From positions 105,439-169,438 of the forward strand of contig NZ_JAERTY010000012.1 of the NCBI RefSeq assembly GCF_016746095.1: 64,000 bases of DNA, read 5' to 3'. Shown piece after piece: positions 18,655 to 27,634 of this stretch (the first letter of the stretch is position 1; each line of letters begins with the position of its first letter). The notes below the pieces were generated by a model. It was given only the letters and a program-made list of their open reading frames with translations. It did not search any database and was not told the origin of the DNA. The translations under genes and the position numbers were made by a program. The stretch comes from Sphingobacterium faecale (lineage in GTDB: Bacteria; Bacteroidota; Bacteroidia; Sphingobacteriales; Sphingobacteriaceae).

Positions 18655-18786
18655 TTAAGCCAGAAGCCTCATATCCTCCAATGATTTAAAAGACATAGTG
18701 ATGTCTTTGGCGTCATCCATTGAAAAAGCCAATAATAATGCGCATATAATGCTTAATCCTGTAAAATGTAAAATTGCTTTTTTCAT
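18655..18786 (-). pseudogene. Truncated head of an exported-protein gene
   Basis: A 43-codon frame starts MKKAILHFTGLSIICALLLA, an apparent signal peptide, and stops where the sequence shared with 25101-25123 begins. It lies 12 bases downstream of the Kelch lipoprotein gene on the same strand and looks like a second gene of that operon that lost all but its signal sequence when the YdeI segment arrived. A genuine 43-residue peptide is possible but less likely. Confidence 0.5.
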
Positions 18787-18798
18787 ATATACTTCTTA

Positions 18799-20499
18799 TT
18801 AATTTTGTCCGTTACTTAATTTGTATCCCCAAAAACTTGAATAACGTTGACTGTTTCCTATAGCTTGCCCAAGGCCAATAAATAGTGTGTTGTCCAAAAA
18901 GAAACCTGTGCTTTGGCTTCTAAAGCTGTTTGATGTTTCGTCTGCATAATTTATAAATTTTGACCACGTATCTGACCCAGGAGTATACTTATAAATCTCA
19001 TTTGTGCTATAGAATTGAGGACTTTTATCACGATCATATCCTAATCCTACATAAGCTTCACTTCCAGTTGTTACGGCTACATTTCCACTGGTATATTCGT
19101 AGGATGGAATTCCTTTTTTTTGAATCCAAGTGTCCTTACTCGCATCATATTGATATAAATCATAATATTTTAGTCTGCCCAATCGGCCTCCACCCACGTA
19201 GCCTTTCCCATCCAGTGAAAAGGAGTAGGCTTCCGTTCTTTCACCTGGTACATTCGCTTTCTTCGTCCATGTGTCTGTTTGGGCATGATATGCATAGAAA
19301 TCATTAAAATACTGATCGTTATTTGATCCTGCGCCAATATAACCTATGCCATTGGCAGAAAAACCTACGGCAAAAGCTCTTTTATCTCCCGGAAAGTTTG
19401 CCTTTTTCTCCCATGTATTTAACTTGGGATCATAGCAGTAGAAGGTGTTGCTTTCTTGTTCATTGCTAAAACCTGTTCCAACATAAGCTTTGCCATCGAT
19501 TACAAAAGCCACTGCATGTGAAAGCGATCCGGCTGGAAAATCGGCTTTGGGTAACCAAATGTCAAAATCGACATCATATTCCCATAGCTTCTTTGAGTCC
19601 GGATTTCCTCCAAAGGCCTCAAAACCTGCTCCACCTACTATGTAAGCGGTGTTGTTGGCGACAAAAGAGCTAGCCCCTGAGCGGGATTCTCCTATACTGC
19701 CTTGTTTTAGATATTCTTCCAAGACAACGCTATAATTTTCTCCTGCCCCAAAATTAGCTCGTTGTCCCCAATATCCCTGTTTTAAGGCGGGAAAAGAAGG
19801 GACGATTGTCAGAGGGTTCTGGCTTTTTGAAATGACATGACCATCTAAATTCAATTCAATATCTCCAGGCTGAATTCCTTTCGGGATTTTAAAATAAGCC
19901 CGCCCTACCAGGTATTCCTTGAAAGCTTCTACGTGAAAGGCTGTAACCCATTCATCACTTCCTGTAAAACGAATCTTCACCTCGTCCTTTGCTGCCTCCA
20001 TGAATTCACTCGATGCTAAGATGATAACCTCTCCAATACGGGCTTTCCAAGGCCCAAAACTAAACTTAACGGCAGGGAGAATTCCCTGCAATTCGATGGT
20101 CGTAGAAGCATATTGTGGATCTCGTTTGCCATTAACCAACATGTCAACTACCGCAATCTCTTTGTTGTTGATGTTGAAATTGGCAATTAAGGTGATTTGG
20201 CTTTTAGTGATTTCTTGTATCTCAATAGTCACTGGAAAGGGAATTTTCTCTCGTCTGTCAGATAGCCACATCCAAGCGAAAAAATCAAATGTTATATTTT
20301 TAGGGTTTTCCTTTAGTAGCTTTTCGAAATTTCCGAAAAGGGTAACCGTTTCTCCTGATTTTATTTTTTCCTTGCCAAATTGAATTTGGATGATCTGCTC
20401 AGGTTCTATGATCGGATCGTTTTTGTCTTTATTACAAGAGATGAGTGTTAGTAATACTGCAATAGCAATAAAACAAATGGGTAATGAAATACTCTTCAC
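18799..20499 (-). CDS. Kelch-repeat lipoprotein with IPT/TIG-like N-terminus
   Basis: 566 aa. Lipoprotein signal with LLTLISCNKDKND (Cys22). Residues 40-235 read as two Ig/TIG-like domains (IQFGKEKIKSGETVTLFGNF; VKFSFGPWKARIGEVIILAS). From about 270 there are at least five Kelch blades with the typical G-G and W pattern: NTAYIVGGAGFEAFGG, KAYVGTGFSNEQESN, YIGAGSNNDQYFNDFYAY, YVGGGRLGRLKYYDLYQY and AYVGLGYDRDKSP. A surface-exposed propeller, probably ligand- or glycan-binding. Such genes are frequent in Bacteroidota. The head of a lost gene follows at 18655-18786. Confidence 0.85.
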   Translation of the reverse strand: MKSISLPICFIAIAVLLTLISCNKDKNDPIIEPEQIIQIQFGKEKIKSGETVTLFGNFEKLLKENPKNITFDFFAWMWLSDRREKIPFPVTIEIQEITKSQITLIANFNINNKEIAVVDMLVNGKRDPQYASTTIELQGILPAVKFSFGPWKARIGEVIILASSEFMEAAKDEVKIRFTGSDEWVTAFHVEAFKEYLVGRAYFKIPKGIQPGDIELNLDGHVISKSQNPLTIVPSFPALKQGYWGQRANFGAGENYSVVLEEYLKQGSIGESRSGASSFVANNTAYIVGGAGFEAFGGNPDSKKLWEYDVDFDIWLPKADFPAGSLSHAVAFVIDGKAYVGTGFSNEQESNTFYCYDPKLNTWEKKANFPGDKRAFAVGFSANGIGYIGAGSNNDQYFNDFYAYHAQTDTWTKKANVPGERTEAYSFSLDGKGYVGGGRLGRLKYYDLYQYDASKDTWIQKKGIPSYEYTSGNVAVTTGSEAYVGLGYDRDKSPQFYSTNEIYKYTPGSDTWSKFINYADETSNSFRSQSTGFFLDNTLFIGLGQAIGNSQRYSSFWGYKLSNGQN

Positions 20500-20808
20500 G
20501 TCAATATTGGTGTTTTATTTCTAAAATAACAAACGGATATTTTTTATCCCTAAAGATAACTATCTTATTGTTATAAAAATCTTAAATAATTGTTTTTTCT
20601 TTTAAGTTACTAAGTTAAGGTAAATACATAATAGACAATCTTCATCAATCGGCTTAGGCAATTTTTGGTTATATAGTTAAAGATCTGAGCAAGCTATATT
20701 GTTTTTTTAACCAATTTAGATCAATGAGAAAGTTAAAAATTCATAGTAAAGAGAAATGTAATAATCCAGATGGCTTTTTAGGTATTTTCGTAAGACAGCT
20801 ATGTTTTA
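20500..20808. other. AT-rich gap upstream of the Kelch lipoprotein gene
   Basis: About 310 bases, strongly AT-rich, no supported gene. It holds the promoter region of the Kelch gene on the minus strand and the 3' flank of the outer-membrane protein gene. No clear hairpin. Confidence 0.3.
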
Positions 20809-22050
20809 TTAGAGACCAAAAGGTATATTAAAGCGTATTCCAAAATTACTATCCTTTTCTTTGTCATAATTTATGTACTTTTTATATGACCAAAAGGGCA
20901 TTATATTTATTGTTCTTTTACCATTTGAAGTCTTTAATGGCACGACTATGCCTATTGATACATCGTTAATATTACTTACCGAGGTTTTAGAATCAGGCGT
21001 AATAAATTTCGTGTTATTAAAAGTCACTTCTGCCCCTAAGTTCCAATTTTTTTTAATCATAAGCATGCGTATCCCAAAGTCTACCAATACGAGTTGATGA
21101 AACTCATGATTGCCCAATACATATACTTTGGATGACTCTTCATTCAAATATGTTTCAGAATTCAGTTGAGATATCTTATTCCACTCATTTGTAGAGTGTA
21201 CTTCTGATAGATTATGTTTGTAGGTCCCTGTTAAATTCAAACTGGGATTGAAAATCCACGCATGACTTTCTCTATAATAGTTCAGAGAAAGTGATACTTG
21301 CGGGACGTTGATTTTTTTACGGTACGGATTCTCATAACTTAATATATCTTCTTTAATAATATATCGAAAATTGTCATTGTTGATCGGATTGACATTTATG
21401 GTAAACCAATAAAAGCTTTTACTTGACCATTTGTTATCAAAGAAAGCAATTTCTCTTTTATCTAATTCATCATTGAATTTTTTAGCTAGAACAGTGTTAA
21501 GACCAATAGTATCCACAATTGGTAGTCCGTCAAGTTTCCTTTCGGAAAGTTGTATACTAATCTCTTTGTTGACTATATCATATAATAGAGCATACAGTGT
21601 TGGATCTTCTGTTTTTTTAAAATTTCTAAACGTACGTAAATGAGTATAACTAACACCTAATTTAACTTTATGTCGGTCTTCAAAATCCAACATACCTTTT
21701 CCATTTAATTCTCCAGCAGCTTTTATTGCAATTCGATGTCTACCTCCGACAAAAGATTTGACTTCTTTTGAAATAGAGAAAGCCTGCTTGTCTTTATCTA
21801 ATGATAAAGACGCAAAACTTGAAGCTATGTTTTCATCTCTCGTACCTGTCTGGATTTTAGAAAAATCACTTTCCATCAGTTTTGAAAAGGCGCTCGATGA
21901 CATAAGATTTTCTTGTTTTATAATATTCTTTATCCTTTCTTCTGAAATAATCTTAGCTGTATCTTGGAATTCTTTAACCATATCCTGCGATTGGGCTATA
22001 GCTATCCCACTCCACAAGAATAGTGTGGATATTAATATATGATTTTTCAT
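20809..22050 (-). CDS. Predicted outer-membrane protein of unknown function
   Basis: 413 aa. Signal peptide ending IAIAQSQ. The second half alternates polar and hydrophobic short strands (VSLSLNYYRESHAWIFNPSL, NLTGTYKHNL, FGIRMLMIKKNWNLGAEVTF) and the protein ends FGIRFNIPFGL, with an aromatic or hydrophobic last residue as in beta-barrel proteins. The first 110 residues are helical and polar. Family not recognised. It is separate from the Kelch gene by 309 bases. Confidence 0.65.
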   Translation of the reverse strand: MKNHILISTLFLWSGIAIAQSQDMVKEFQDTAKIISEERIKNIIKQENLMSSSAFSKLMESDFSKIQTGTRDENIASSFASLSLDKDKQAFSISKEVKSFVGGRHRIAIKAAGELNGKGMLDFEDRHKVKLGVSYTHLRTFRNFKKTEDPTLYALLYDIVNKEISIQLSERKLDGLPIVDTIGLNTVLAKKFNDELDKREIAFFDNKWSSKSFYWFTINVNPINNDNFRYIIKEDILSYENPYRKKINVPQVSLSLNYYRESHAWIFNPSLNLTGTYKHNLSEVHSTNEWNKISQLNSETYLNEESSKVYVLGNHEFHQLVLVDFGIRMLMIKKNWNLGAEVTFNNTKFITPDSKTSVSNINDVSIGIVVPLKTSNGKRTINIMPFWSYKKYINYDKEKDSNFGIRFNIPFGL

Positions 22051-22135
22051 AATTTAAGTCTATAGATGTAAAAAACTTCAGCAAAACTTGTTTTCTTGAT
22101 AGTATACTAAGTTATACCATTTTAATAGTCAGGTA

Positions 22136-22159
22136 AATACCCAATTTAGGGTATTTTTT
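22136..22159. terminator. Terminator-like hairpin upstream of the outer-membrane protein gene
   Basis: AATACCC at 22136-22142, loop AATTTA, GGGTATT at 22149-22155, then TTTT. It lies 86 bases upstream of the minus-strand gene start, so on that strand it would sit in the leader. Function as terminator or attenuator is uncertain. Confidence 0.35.
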
Positions 22160-22208
22160 AATTGTCCTTTTCGAACAATTAATTTATCAATTAGCCAAAA
22201 CAAAGTCT

Positions 22209-22229
22209 CGCGCTACGGTTTCCCGTACA
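22209..22229. repeat. GCGCTACGGTTTCCC-type interspersed repeat, copy 3
   Basis: CGCGCTACGGTTTCCCGTAC, followed by ACAATATTATTTG, the same arrangement as in the promoter-bearing repeats at 35509 and 46960, but the TATCTTG is missing here. Confidence 0.6.
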
Positions 22230-22314
22230 AAGGGTGTTTATCATACTTGTATTGTTGTACAATATTATTTGTTCGTCTTTGTCGCGAAATTGTTTTCAAT
22301 CCTTAACTTGCTAC

Positions 22315-22488
22315 ATGCAACTATTTGTCCAAGCCAAAAATCAATTAACTAGTCTTAAAGAGATTTCTTTCAAGCTGGAAAAAGATTTACAACAGCTATT
22401 CGAAGCCAATTTAGAAATGGTTACGGGGCTTCGATTCATCAAGTCCGAGTTTATGATCAAAGGGACGCAACCTTGTTTATCCCTATAA
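22315..22488 (+). pseudogene. N-terminal remnant of a NucS/DUF91-like endonuclease family gene
   Basis: 57 codons: MQLFVQAKNQLTSLKEISFK, then a segment with LEKDLQQLFEANLEMVTGLR and FIKSEFMIKG, then a foreign tail and a stop. This matches the start of the DUF5655/DUF91 nuclease-like family, which normally continues into an IDTLAFD-type active site that is absent here. It follows the third interspersed repeat, at a site where a functional gene would have its promoter. Judged a fragment of a lost nuclease gene. Confidence 0.55.
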
Positions 22489-22602
22489 AAAAGTTTATTT
22501 TGCATACTTAAAGCCGTATTAACACAATACATTGGTTATAAGTGACGCATACTTCTTATAATACGTGACAGACTGTTGCATGGTATTTTAAACTTTTAGA
22601 CA

Positions 22603-22880
22603 ATGGAACAGCAGAGTGATATAATATCATCTATCAGAGCGTTAACGGCAGCACCCGCATTGGAACCTTTTCTAGGACAGGTTCAAATTCCGGTATTCTA
22701 TTTGAAAAAGCTGACGAGCTTTGGACTTTATTTCAGGAGGGGATTGCAGACTTTGTTAATCAACATCAGGGACAGGCTACTGTGTTAGATCCCGTAATAA
22801 AGAGGCCGGAGTGGTCGCTTATCAAAGATGTAATTGATGGCAGGGCGCCAATTTCATCATTGAGTTTAGATTGTAAATAG
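22603..22880 (+). pseudogene. Frameshifted small gene
   Basis: A start frame (MEQQSDIISSIRALTAAPAL) runs to about 22670. A second frame then carries convincing protein-like text, GILFEKADELWTLFQEGIAD and VIKRPEWSLIKDVIDGRAPI, to a TAG at 22878-22880. The two are offset by two bases, consistent with one indel. The membrane-protein gene begins 6 bases after the stop, so they formed a two-gene unit. Family unknown. Confidence 0.5.
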
Positions 22881-22886
22881 AAAGTT

Positions 22887-23339
22887 ATGACTAGAAAAAT
22901 TGTATTTAACATTTTTGCTGCGTTTATTTATTTCCCCTCTTTTTTTATCGGGAAAAGCTTATGGGACTATTATGGTGTAAATGGCGGAAACCCGTATGAT
23001 AATTATCCGCATTCATTTTGGGAGTATTTTAGTATTTTGCTGCATGATTATTCTTATCCATCAATTTCTTTTGTTTTCTTAATTCTTATCTTATTACCTT
23101 TTCAACTTTTCAAAGACCATTATTTCCGAAAACATAATAAAGGGCTCTCGTTATCCATCAAGTGTTTAATGTTAACTGGCACCGTGGTTTTTTTATGGAT
23201 CATACTGTTTAGATTTCCACTAATTGATTGGTATAAGCTTTTTATATTTTCTACATTAGGAATAGGTTGTGGTACCGCTTTAATTTTATATTGGGGAATA
23301 GATCGTTATGTGGAGCGGACTCAGGCGAAGGAAAAATAA
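22887..23339 (+). CDS. Polytopic membrane protein, possibly the partner of the frameshifted gene upstream
   Basis: 150 aa with three to four hydrophobic helices (IVFNIFAAFIYFPSFFIG; ISFVFLILILLPFQLF; CLMLTGTVVFLWIILFRF; LFIFSTLGIGCGTALILYWG) and a charged tail. The family is unknown. Tight coupling to the frameshifted gene at 22603-22880 suggests a toxin-immunity-like or paired-gene module, but that is inference from spacing. Confidence 0.6.
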   Translation: MTRKIVFNIFAAFIYFPSFFIGKSLWDYYGVNGGNPYDNYPHSFWEYFSILLHDYSYPSISFVFLILILLPFQLFKDHYFRKHNKGLSLSIKCLMLTGTVVFLWIILFRFPLIDWYKLFIFSTLGIGCGTALILYWGIDRYVERTQAKEK

Positions 23340-23563
23340 ATTATATTGGAAGCCCAATTAGGTCACCTGATATTTTCGTCTTACAGAAGCGTGTATCTTT
23401 ATCCGAGATACAGAAAATTATACTTTCTTAAGTATGCATAACTGGCTATTATTGCGATAGCAATAATAAGTAAAACTAGATGCCAAACCGCGTGCCTGCC
23501 AAAGTCGAGAAAGATTTTATTGACACCGCAGTCAAAAGTTTAGAGAGCAAAAAAAAAGAAATA

Positions 23564-23695
23564 ATTTCTTATTATTGACGGGAGCGAGCTTTACCATATT
23601 GGCGCATCGTTAAAAGATCTGGGAAAGAAGTGGTTTGCTTTTTCAAGAATGGATAGTTTGGTAGAGGAGGTTTTGGCTAGAGTTAAAATGGTAAA
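23564..23695 (+). pseudogene. Detached 3' end of a RhuM-like gene
   Basis: Near-identical in DNA to 16691-16822, the last 44 codons of the RhuM/PLD-like gene (IIDGSELYHIGASLKDLGKK). The frame ends without its stop: GTAAA is followed by TGACAGG, unlike the intact gene. The upstream 220 bases (23340-23563) show a short hairpin-like GTATC/GATAC at about 23393-23411 and nothing else. Confidence 0.85.
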
Positions 23696-23813
23696 TGACA
23701 GGATCTAGATATATTTAATTATGTTTTTTATGAGTATATTTATAATTGTTTGAATTCTTAAATAATGCAGTTCTATTAGCGATTAATTAAAACCAATTTA
23801 TTTTTCTAAAATT

Positions 23814-24755
23814 ATGACAGTACAAAATGTATTAGACGCATTTCAGAATAGAGATTTAGTCTATCTACAAAGCAAAATAAATCCTTTGGGAATATACTCC
23901 GGTATTGCAGTCGAAGGTTTCCTAGACACAGTCAATCGTTTCTTCAAGAAAGTTGACATAGAGTCCCTAGCGAATGAGCATTTCTACGATCCATTTACTT
24001 GTGGCGAATTAGCTAGTAATGAGCAAGGATATGCTTTCTTTGATGAAGAATCTTACTGCAATTATTTACTGGTTATTACCGTAGTCGACGAGATTGTGAC
24101 GGATATAAGAACCTTGTATGACAAGCCAAAAAGTAATTATATTCTTCATAGCGAAAGTAATGAAGATTTATCTTATGAATATCTCTTGCAATTTAAAATC
24201 TATGAGGAGGATAAAATTGGCTATGACAGCTCTTCGGTAGATTACCAGATCTATTTGCGCGAGCGAGCCATAGCAGCTATCCATGACCGAAGCCATATAT
24301 CGGCACTTGATGTCGAGTTCCTTGAATCATGGTATGCAGAAAACAAGTATTTGAAGACCAGCTATGAGGACGAATATTACGATGAAGAAGAATGTATTCC
24401 TGTTGAAAAATACCGATTTAAAGATACTTTTACAGAGTATCTAAACGTAGTTGAAGAATATTTAAAATCAGCAAAATCGAATAATGACCATGATATACTC
24501 AAACGGTTTTATAACTCATTAGATAAAGATAATGAAGCGCACTTAGACAAGTGGTATAACATTTGCAAAAAAGAGCAAGCTTTTAAAGAGAGAATGAGCT
24601 ACTTTGTATGGCCATTTAATATCAATGATGGCTCACTTTATCATTTGGGGCTTAGATTTGATAGTAAGCCCCTTGAAAATATCTTATTTACGACCGATAA
24701 GTATAATGTTATGCGATATCGAGAGATAGAATACATTCGTTCGTTGAGATCTTGA
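23814..24755 (+). CDS. Acidic soluble protein of unknown function
   Basis: 313 aa, no signal peptide. Strongly acidic and Tyr-rich (SYEDEYYDEEECIPVEKYRF). Residues 1-100 include FFKKVDIESLANEHFYDPFT and YLLVITVVDEIVTDIRTLYD; the C-terminus is helical. I recognise no family. Acidic small proteins in such arrays are often immunity or anti-toxin proteins, which is only a hypothesis. It sits between the detached RhuM tail and the detached YdeI tail. Confidence 0.6.
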   Translation: MTVQNVLDAFQNRDLVYLQSKINPLGIYSGIAVEGFLDTVNRFFKKVDIESLANEHFYDPFTCGELASNEQGYAFFDEESYCNYLLVITVVDEIVTDIRTLYDKPKSNYILHSESNEDLSYEYLLQFKIYEEDKIGYDSSSVDYQIYLRERAIAAIHDRSHISALDVEFLESWYAENKYLKTSYEDEYYDEEECIPVEKYRFKDTFTEYLNVVEEYLKSAKSNNDHDILKRFYNSLDKDNEAHLDKWYNICKKEQAFKERMSYFVWPFNINDGSLYHLGLRFDSKPLENILFTTDKYNVMRYREIEYIRSLRS

Positions 24756-24806
24756 TTATGATCATCATCAAGAACACCTATTGCACATTGATGACTCACG
24801 GTAATA

Positions 24807-25100
24807 GTGAAAAAACTCATTGCAGACGGAAAGATGATGCCAAGAGGGTATGTAGAAATTGAAAAGGCTAAAACTGATGGTCGATGGGCAAGAGCTTACG
24901 ACTCCCATACTACTATGCAGGATGCCGAAGACTTGTTGCAAGAATTAGCAAAGGATAAAGAAGCAGAGACATTTTATCAATCCCTTAGCAAGACCAATAA
25001 ATTTGCTATCAATTTTAGATTACAAACCGCCAAGAAGCCCGAAACAAGAGCCAAAAGACTGAGGGAAATTTTGACAAACCTTCAATTGAAAAGAATGTGA
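24807..25100 (+). pseudogene. Detached C-terminal copy of the YdeI-like gene
   Basis: 97 codons that match the last 95 codons of the gene at 18084-18647 with a few silent or conservative changes; identity continues past the stop to 25123. The GTG start is an accident of the breakpoint: in the full gene this point is mid-protein (EKLIADGKMM). The N-terminal half is missing, so it is not expected to function alone. Confidence 0.85.
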
Positions 25101-25320
25101 CAGAATGTTAAGCCAGAAGCCTTTAAAAAAATATTTCTCATTTAGCGCAGACTCAACGTCAACGCACTTAAATTTATAAATTACTTAATATCAGCTTATT
25201 GCTGTTGTTTTATGCAAAAAAAATATGTATCTTGTATTTTACTTGGCTAGGCTTGAAAGGACATCCATAAACTTTCAACGCAATTAGTTAACGATAAACC
25301 GTACCAAAATGTAAAAGATT
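25101..25320. promoter_or_regulatory. Upstream region of the nuclease/cold-shock gene with a TTG-N20-TATCTTG promoter
   Basis: TTG at 25205-25207, 20 bases, TATCTTG at 25228-25234. It is about 87 bases upstream of the ATG at 25321. The first 23 bases belong to the duplicated YdeI segment. Confidence 0.45.
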
Positions 25321-26877
25321 ATGGATCCTCGCACACGCACACGGAATATTTCCTTGGTCACGGCCAGTGACCCTGAATACCGTAGGTATGTGGAGAGACA
25401 GCGCCTCACAAGATCACGGATTGGAGAGAGCTACGGCCAGCGTTTATATGCCGACAAGATTTCTGTCCTGCTTGAAAGCGCTGTCCGAAAATGGGTAGCA
25501 CCCTATGGGGGGCAGGAAAATAGGATACTATCCTACGAACAGCTGGGACGTGACCACAAATACAGCAAACGGTTTAGGGAAATAGACTTTGTACTTGACA
25601 GAGAGGATACACTCACCATCGGTGAGCTGAAAGTATCCTCGTCACGTAAGGTACTAACAAAGGCCTACGCACAATTGTCTGAAAGCTTCGATGTCCTGCG
25701 ACGGACAGGGAGATCGGTAGTACCTATGCTGATTTACATCAATCTTAACTATGAAAATTCGCATGCCGCTATTGATGCCTTCGACCCCGACTTTGGGTCA
25801 ATGCCGTTCCAACATCGTCATGTCAACGGACGAGCATACCAACTTCTGCAACTAAGTCCAGTAGAGATCTTCGACTGGGCAGTCGAACAGGAGATCATCC
25901 GAGATCCGAAACTTATCGATGAAGCACTTGAAGAAGCACGTCAAAATCACTTTTTGAGGACAGAGCGGTCCAAACTCCGCCAGATGGAAGTGCCGGAGGA
26001 TGAATGGCCCACTGAGCTAAGGATCATCGATATGCAACGTGCACCGATGATTGTACAATTTTGCTCGACAGATAATCGACCCGATAAAAACGATCTCGCT
26101 ACACGCTTGAAGGATGCCTTTAGCGAACGGCACGAACAGCACTTTAATTTTGGACGGGTCAAATGGTTTGACAATACAAAGTTGTTTGGTATTGTACGGA
26201 TCAATGGAGAGGAAGCCGCATTCGTTCATATCAATAATTTTAAACGTAAGCCAAGTGGGCCATTAGATAAGAACCAAGTAATCTATTATAGACGAGTAGT
26301 GAGATCGGATACCGGAAAGATCCGGTTGTCAGGTTGTACACTCTTGGAGTACACCCCCGACTTCAGCATCTTGATGCAGCTCTTGGAGCATGACGCGATG
26401 GAGGGATGCATAGCTGTTAGAAAACCTTCGAATATGCCGAGCGAGAGCAAATATGTATTCCGTCTGTTGGAACATGGTACCCGTCAGATCTTTATGAACC
26501 GATCAGAGGCTTCGTTTATCGAGACAGTGCAAAACTATTATGACAAGGAGTTGAGGGATCGGTGGTTTCATCGGTTCTGTTGGTACTTGGAGCGTATCGC
26601 GGTGAAAGTCGTCGAATCGAAAAACAGGGAAATGATGGAGCAGATGATATACTGCTACTTTTATGCAAATCTTCGTCCAGGAATTCTATTCTATGTGTGG
26701 CAACATGGCCTGTTTCGGTTTATTGCCTATTCGGATGGCGTGGATTACGAAATACCGATGGAGATACTGCTCGAGCATGCGGATGACCTGGATGAACTTG
26801 AACTGGACAGGATACGAAACTATAGTTATGCCAATTCATTTTTCCCAAAGCTTAAACTAAAGACCTTCAGGTTATAG
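25321..26877 (+). CDS. PD-(D/E)XK-type nuclease fused to a cold-shock-like OB domain
   Basis: 518 aa soluble protein. Residues 40-165: a PD-(D/E)XK core with Asp89 in REIDFVLD and ELK at 102-104 (GELKVSSSRK), preceded by helices and followed by an AYAQLSES helix. Residues 275-330: a cold-shock/OB segment, FGRVKWFDNTKLFGIVRING then EAAFVHINNFKRK, with RNP-like positions mostly kept. The last 180 residues (helical) have no recognised domain. A nuclease fused to a nucleic-acid-binding OB fold fits a DNA- or RNA-targeting defence effector. It has its own promoter-like element and no clear partner. No cold-shock gene of this length (about 70 aa) fits. Confidence 0.65.
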   Translation: MDPRTRTRNISLVTASDPEYRRYVERQRLTRSRIGESYGQRLYADKISVLLESAVRKWVAPYGGQENRILSYEQLGRDHKYSKRFREIDFVLDREDTLTIGELKVSSSRKVLTKAYAQLSESFDVLRRTGRSVVPMLIYINLNYENSHAAIDAFDPDFGSMPFQHRHVNGRAYQLLQLSPVEIFDWAVEQEIIRDPKLIDEALEEARQNHFLRTERSKLRQMEVPEDEWPTELRIIDMQRAPMIVQFCSTDNRPDKNDLATRLKDAFSERHEQHFNFGRVKWFDNTKLFGIVRINGEEAAFVHINNFKRKPSGPLDKNQVIYYRRVVRSDTGKIRLSGCTLLEYTPDFSILMQLLEHDAMEGCIAVRKPSNMPSESKYVFRLLEHGTRQIFMNRSEASFIETVQNYYDKELRDRWFHRFCWYLERIAVKVVESKNREMMEQMIYCYFYANLRPGILFYVWQHGLFRFIAYSDGVDYEIPMEILLEHADDLDELELDRIRNYSYANSFFPKLKLKTFRL

Positions 26878-26974
26878 GAGTATTCAAAATGGTGTTTTAG
26901 TTTTTGTTATTCGTAATCGTACTATTTTATAGTTTGTTATATTTTTTTTATGCATGAATTTTAAATCCGAATTA

Positions 26975-27005
26975 TTGCAAATAAAACTCTTGTTTCGTAC
27001 CTTTG
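26975..27005 (+). promoter_or_regulatory. Consensus Bacteroidota promoter for the AbiEi-like gene
   Basis: TTG at 26975-26977, 20 bases, TACCTTTG at 26998-27005, a full TAnnTTTG match. It lies 30 bases upstream of the ATG at 27035. Confidence 0.7.
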
Positions 27006-27034
27006 TATAAGGAAAGCTTATAGAGGAGCGTGTT

Positions 27035-27634
27035 ATGGACAGAGTCGCAGAATTAAAACAACAACTAAAACCGGGTAAAGTATATCGTAGAGAAGACTTG
27101 ACGAGATACTCTAATGCGGTAGATCGGCATTTGGCGCAATTAGTCGACGATGGTACCCTAGAGAAGGTAGCCCCCGGTTTGTATCATTTTCCCAAACGAT
27201 CAGTATTTGGCGTAGTTCCTCCCGAAGACGAGGTATTGGTGCGTAGTTTTTTAAAAGACGACCATTTTCTATTGACGTCACCAAACAGCTATAATGCGTT
27301 AAGGGTAGGTACAACGCAGCTATACAACAAGCGCGTCGTATACAATCATAAACGCCATGGTGAGGTCGATTTAAACGGTAAGAAATTTTTCTTTCACAAG
27401 ACGCCGTATTTTCCCAAAAAAGCAACACCCGAATTTCTTTTGGTCGATTTAGTTAATCATCTTGATACCTTAGCAGAAGATCGGGAGATGGTCCTAAACA
27501 ATGCTCTAGCTAAAGGAAAGACGATGGATTATAATAAACTAAAATATGCGGTTCGGGAGTACGGACATTCCAAGACCAAAAAGTTATTACAACCCATACT
27601 GCAGCAGATGAATCCGAAGTTATATGTCAACTAA
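27035..27634 (+). CDS. AbiEi-like antitoxin (DUF6088, winged-helix) of a type IV toxin-antitoxin pair
   Basis: 199 aa. The N-terminus is a winged helix (VYRREDLTRYSNAVDRHLAQ, LVDDGTLEKVAPGLYHFP) and the middle contains FLLTSPNSYNALRVGTTQLY and a beta region (RHGEVDLNGKKFFFHKTPYF), as in the DUF6088/AbiEi group. These proteins repress their operon and neutralise the nucleotidyltransferase toxin AbiEii. The expected toxin gene overlaps its stop but is truncated after 38 codons. An orphan antitoxin may act as anti-addiction or be a relic. Confidence 0.85.
   Translation: MDRVAELKQQLKPGKVYRREDLTRYSNAVDRHLAQLVDDGTLEKVAPGLYHFPKRSVFGVVPPEDEVLVRSFLKDDHFLLTSPNSYNALRVGTTQLYNKRVVYNHKRHGEVDLNGKKFFFHKTPYFPKKATPEFLLVDLVNHLDTLAEDREMVLNNALAKGKTMDYNKLKYAVREYGHSKTKKLLQPILQQMNPKLYVN

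Noticed and set aside
22234..22488. A longer coding start (GTG) for the NucS/DUF91-like remnant
   Set aside because: The added N-terminal 27 residues come from the interspersed repeat and promoter block and have no family match; the ATG at 22315 begins the recognisable part.
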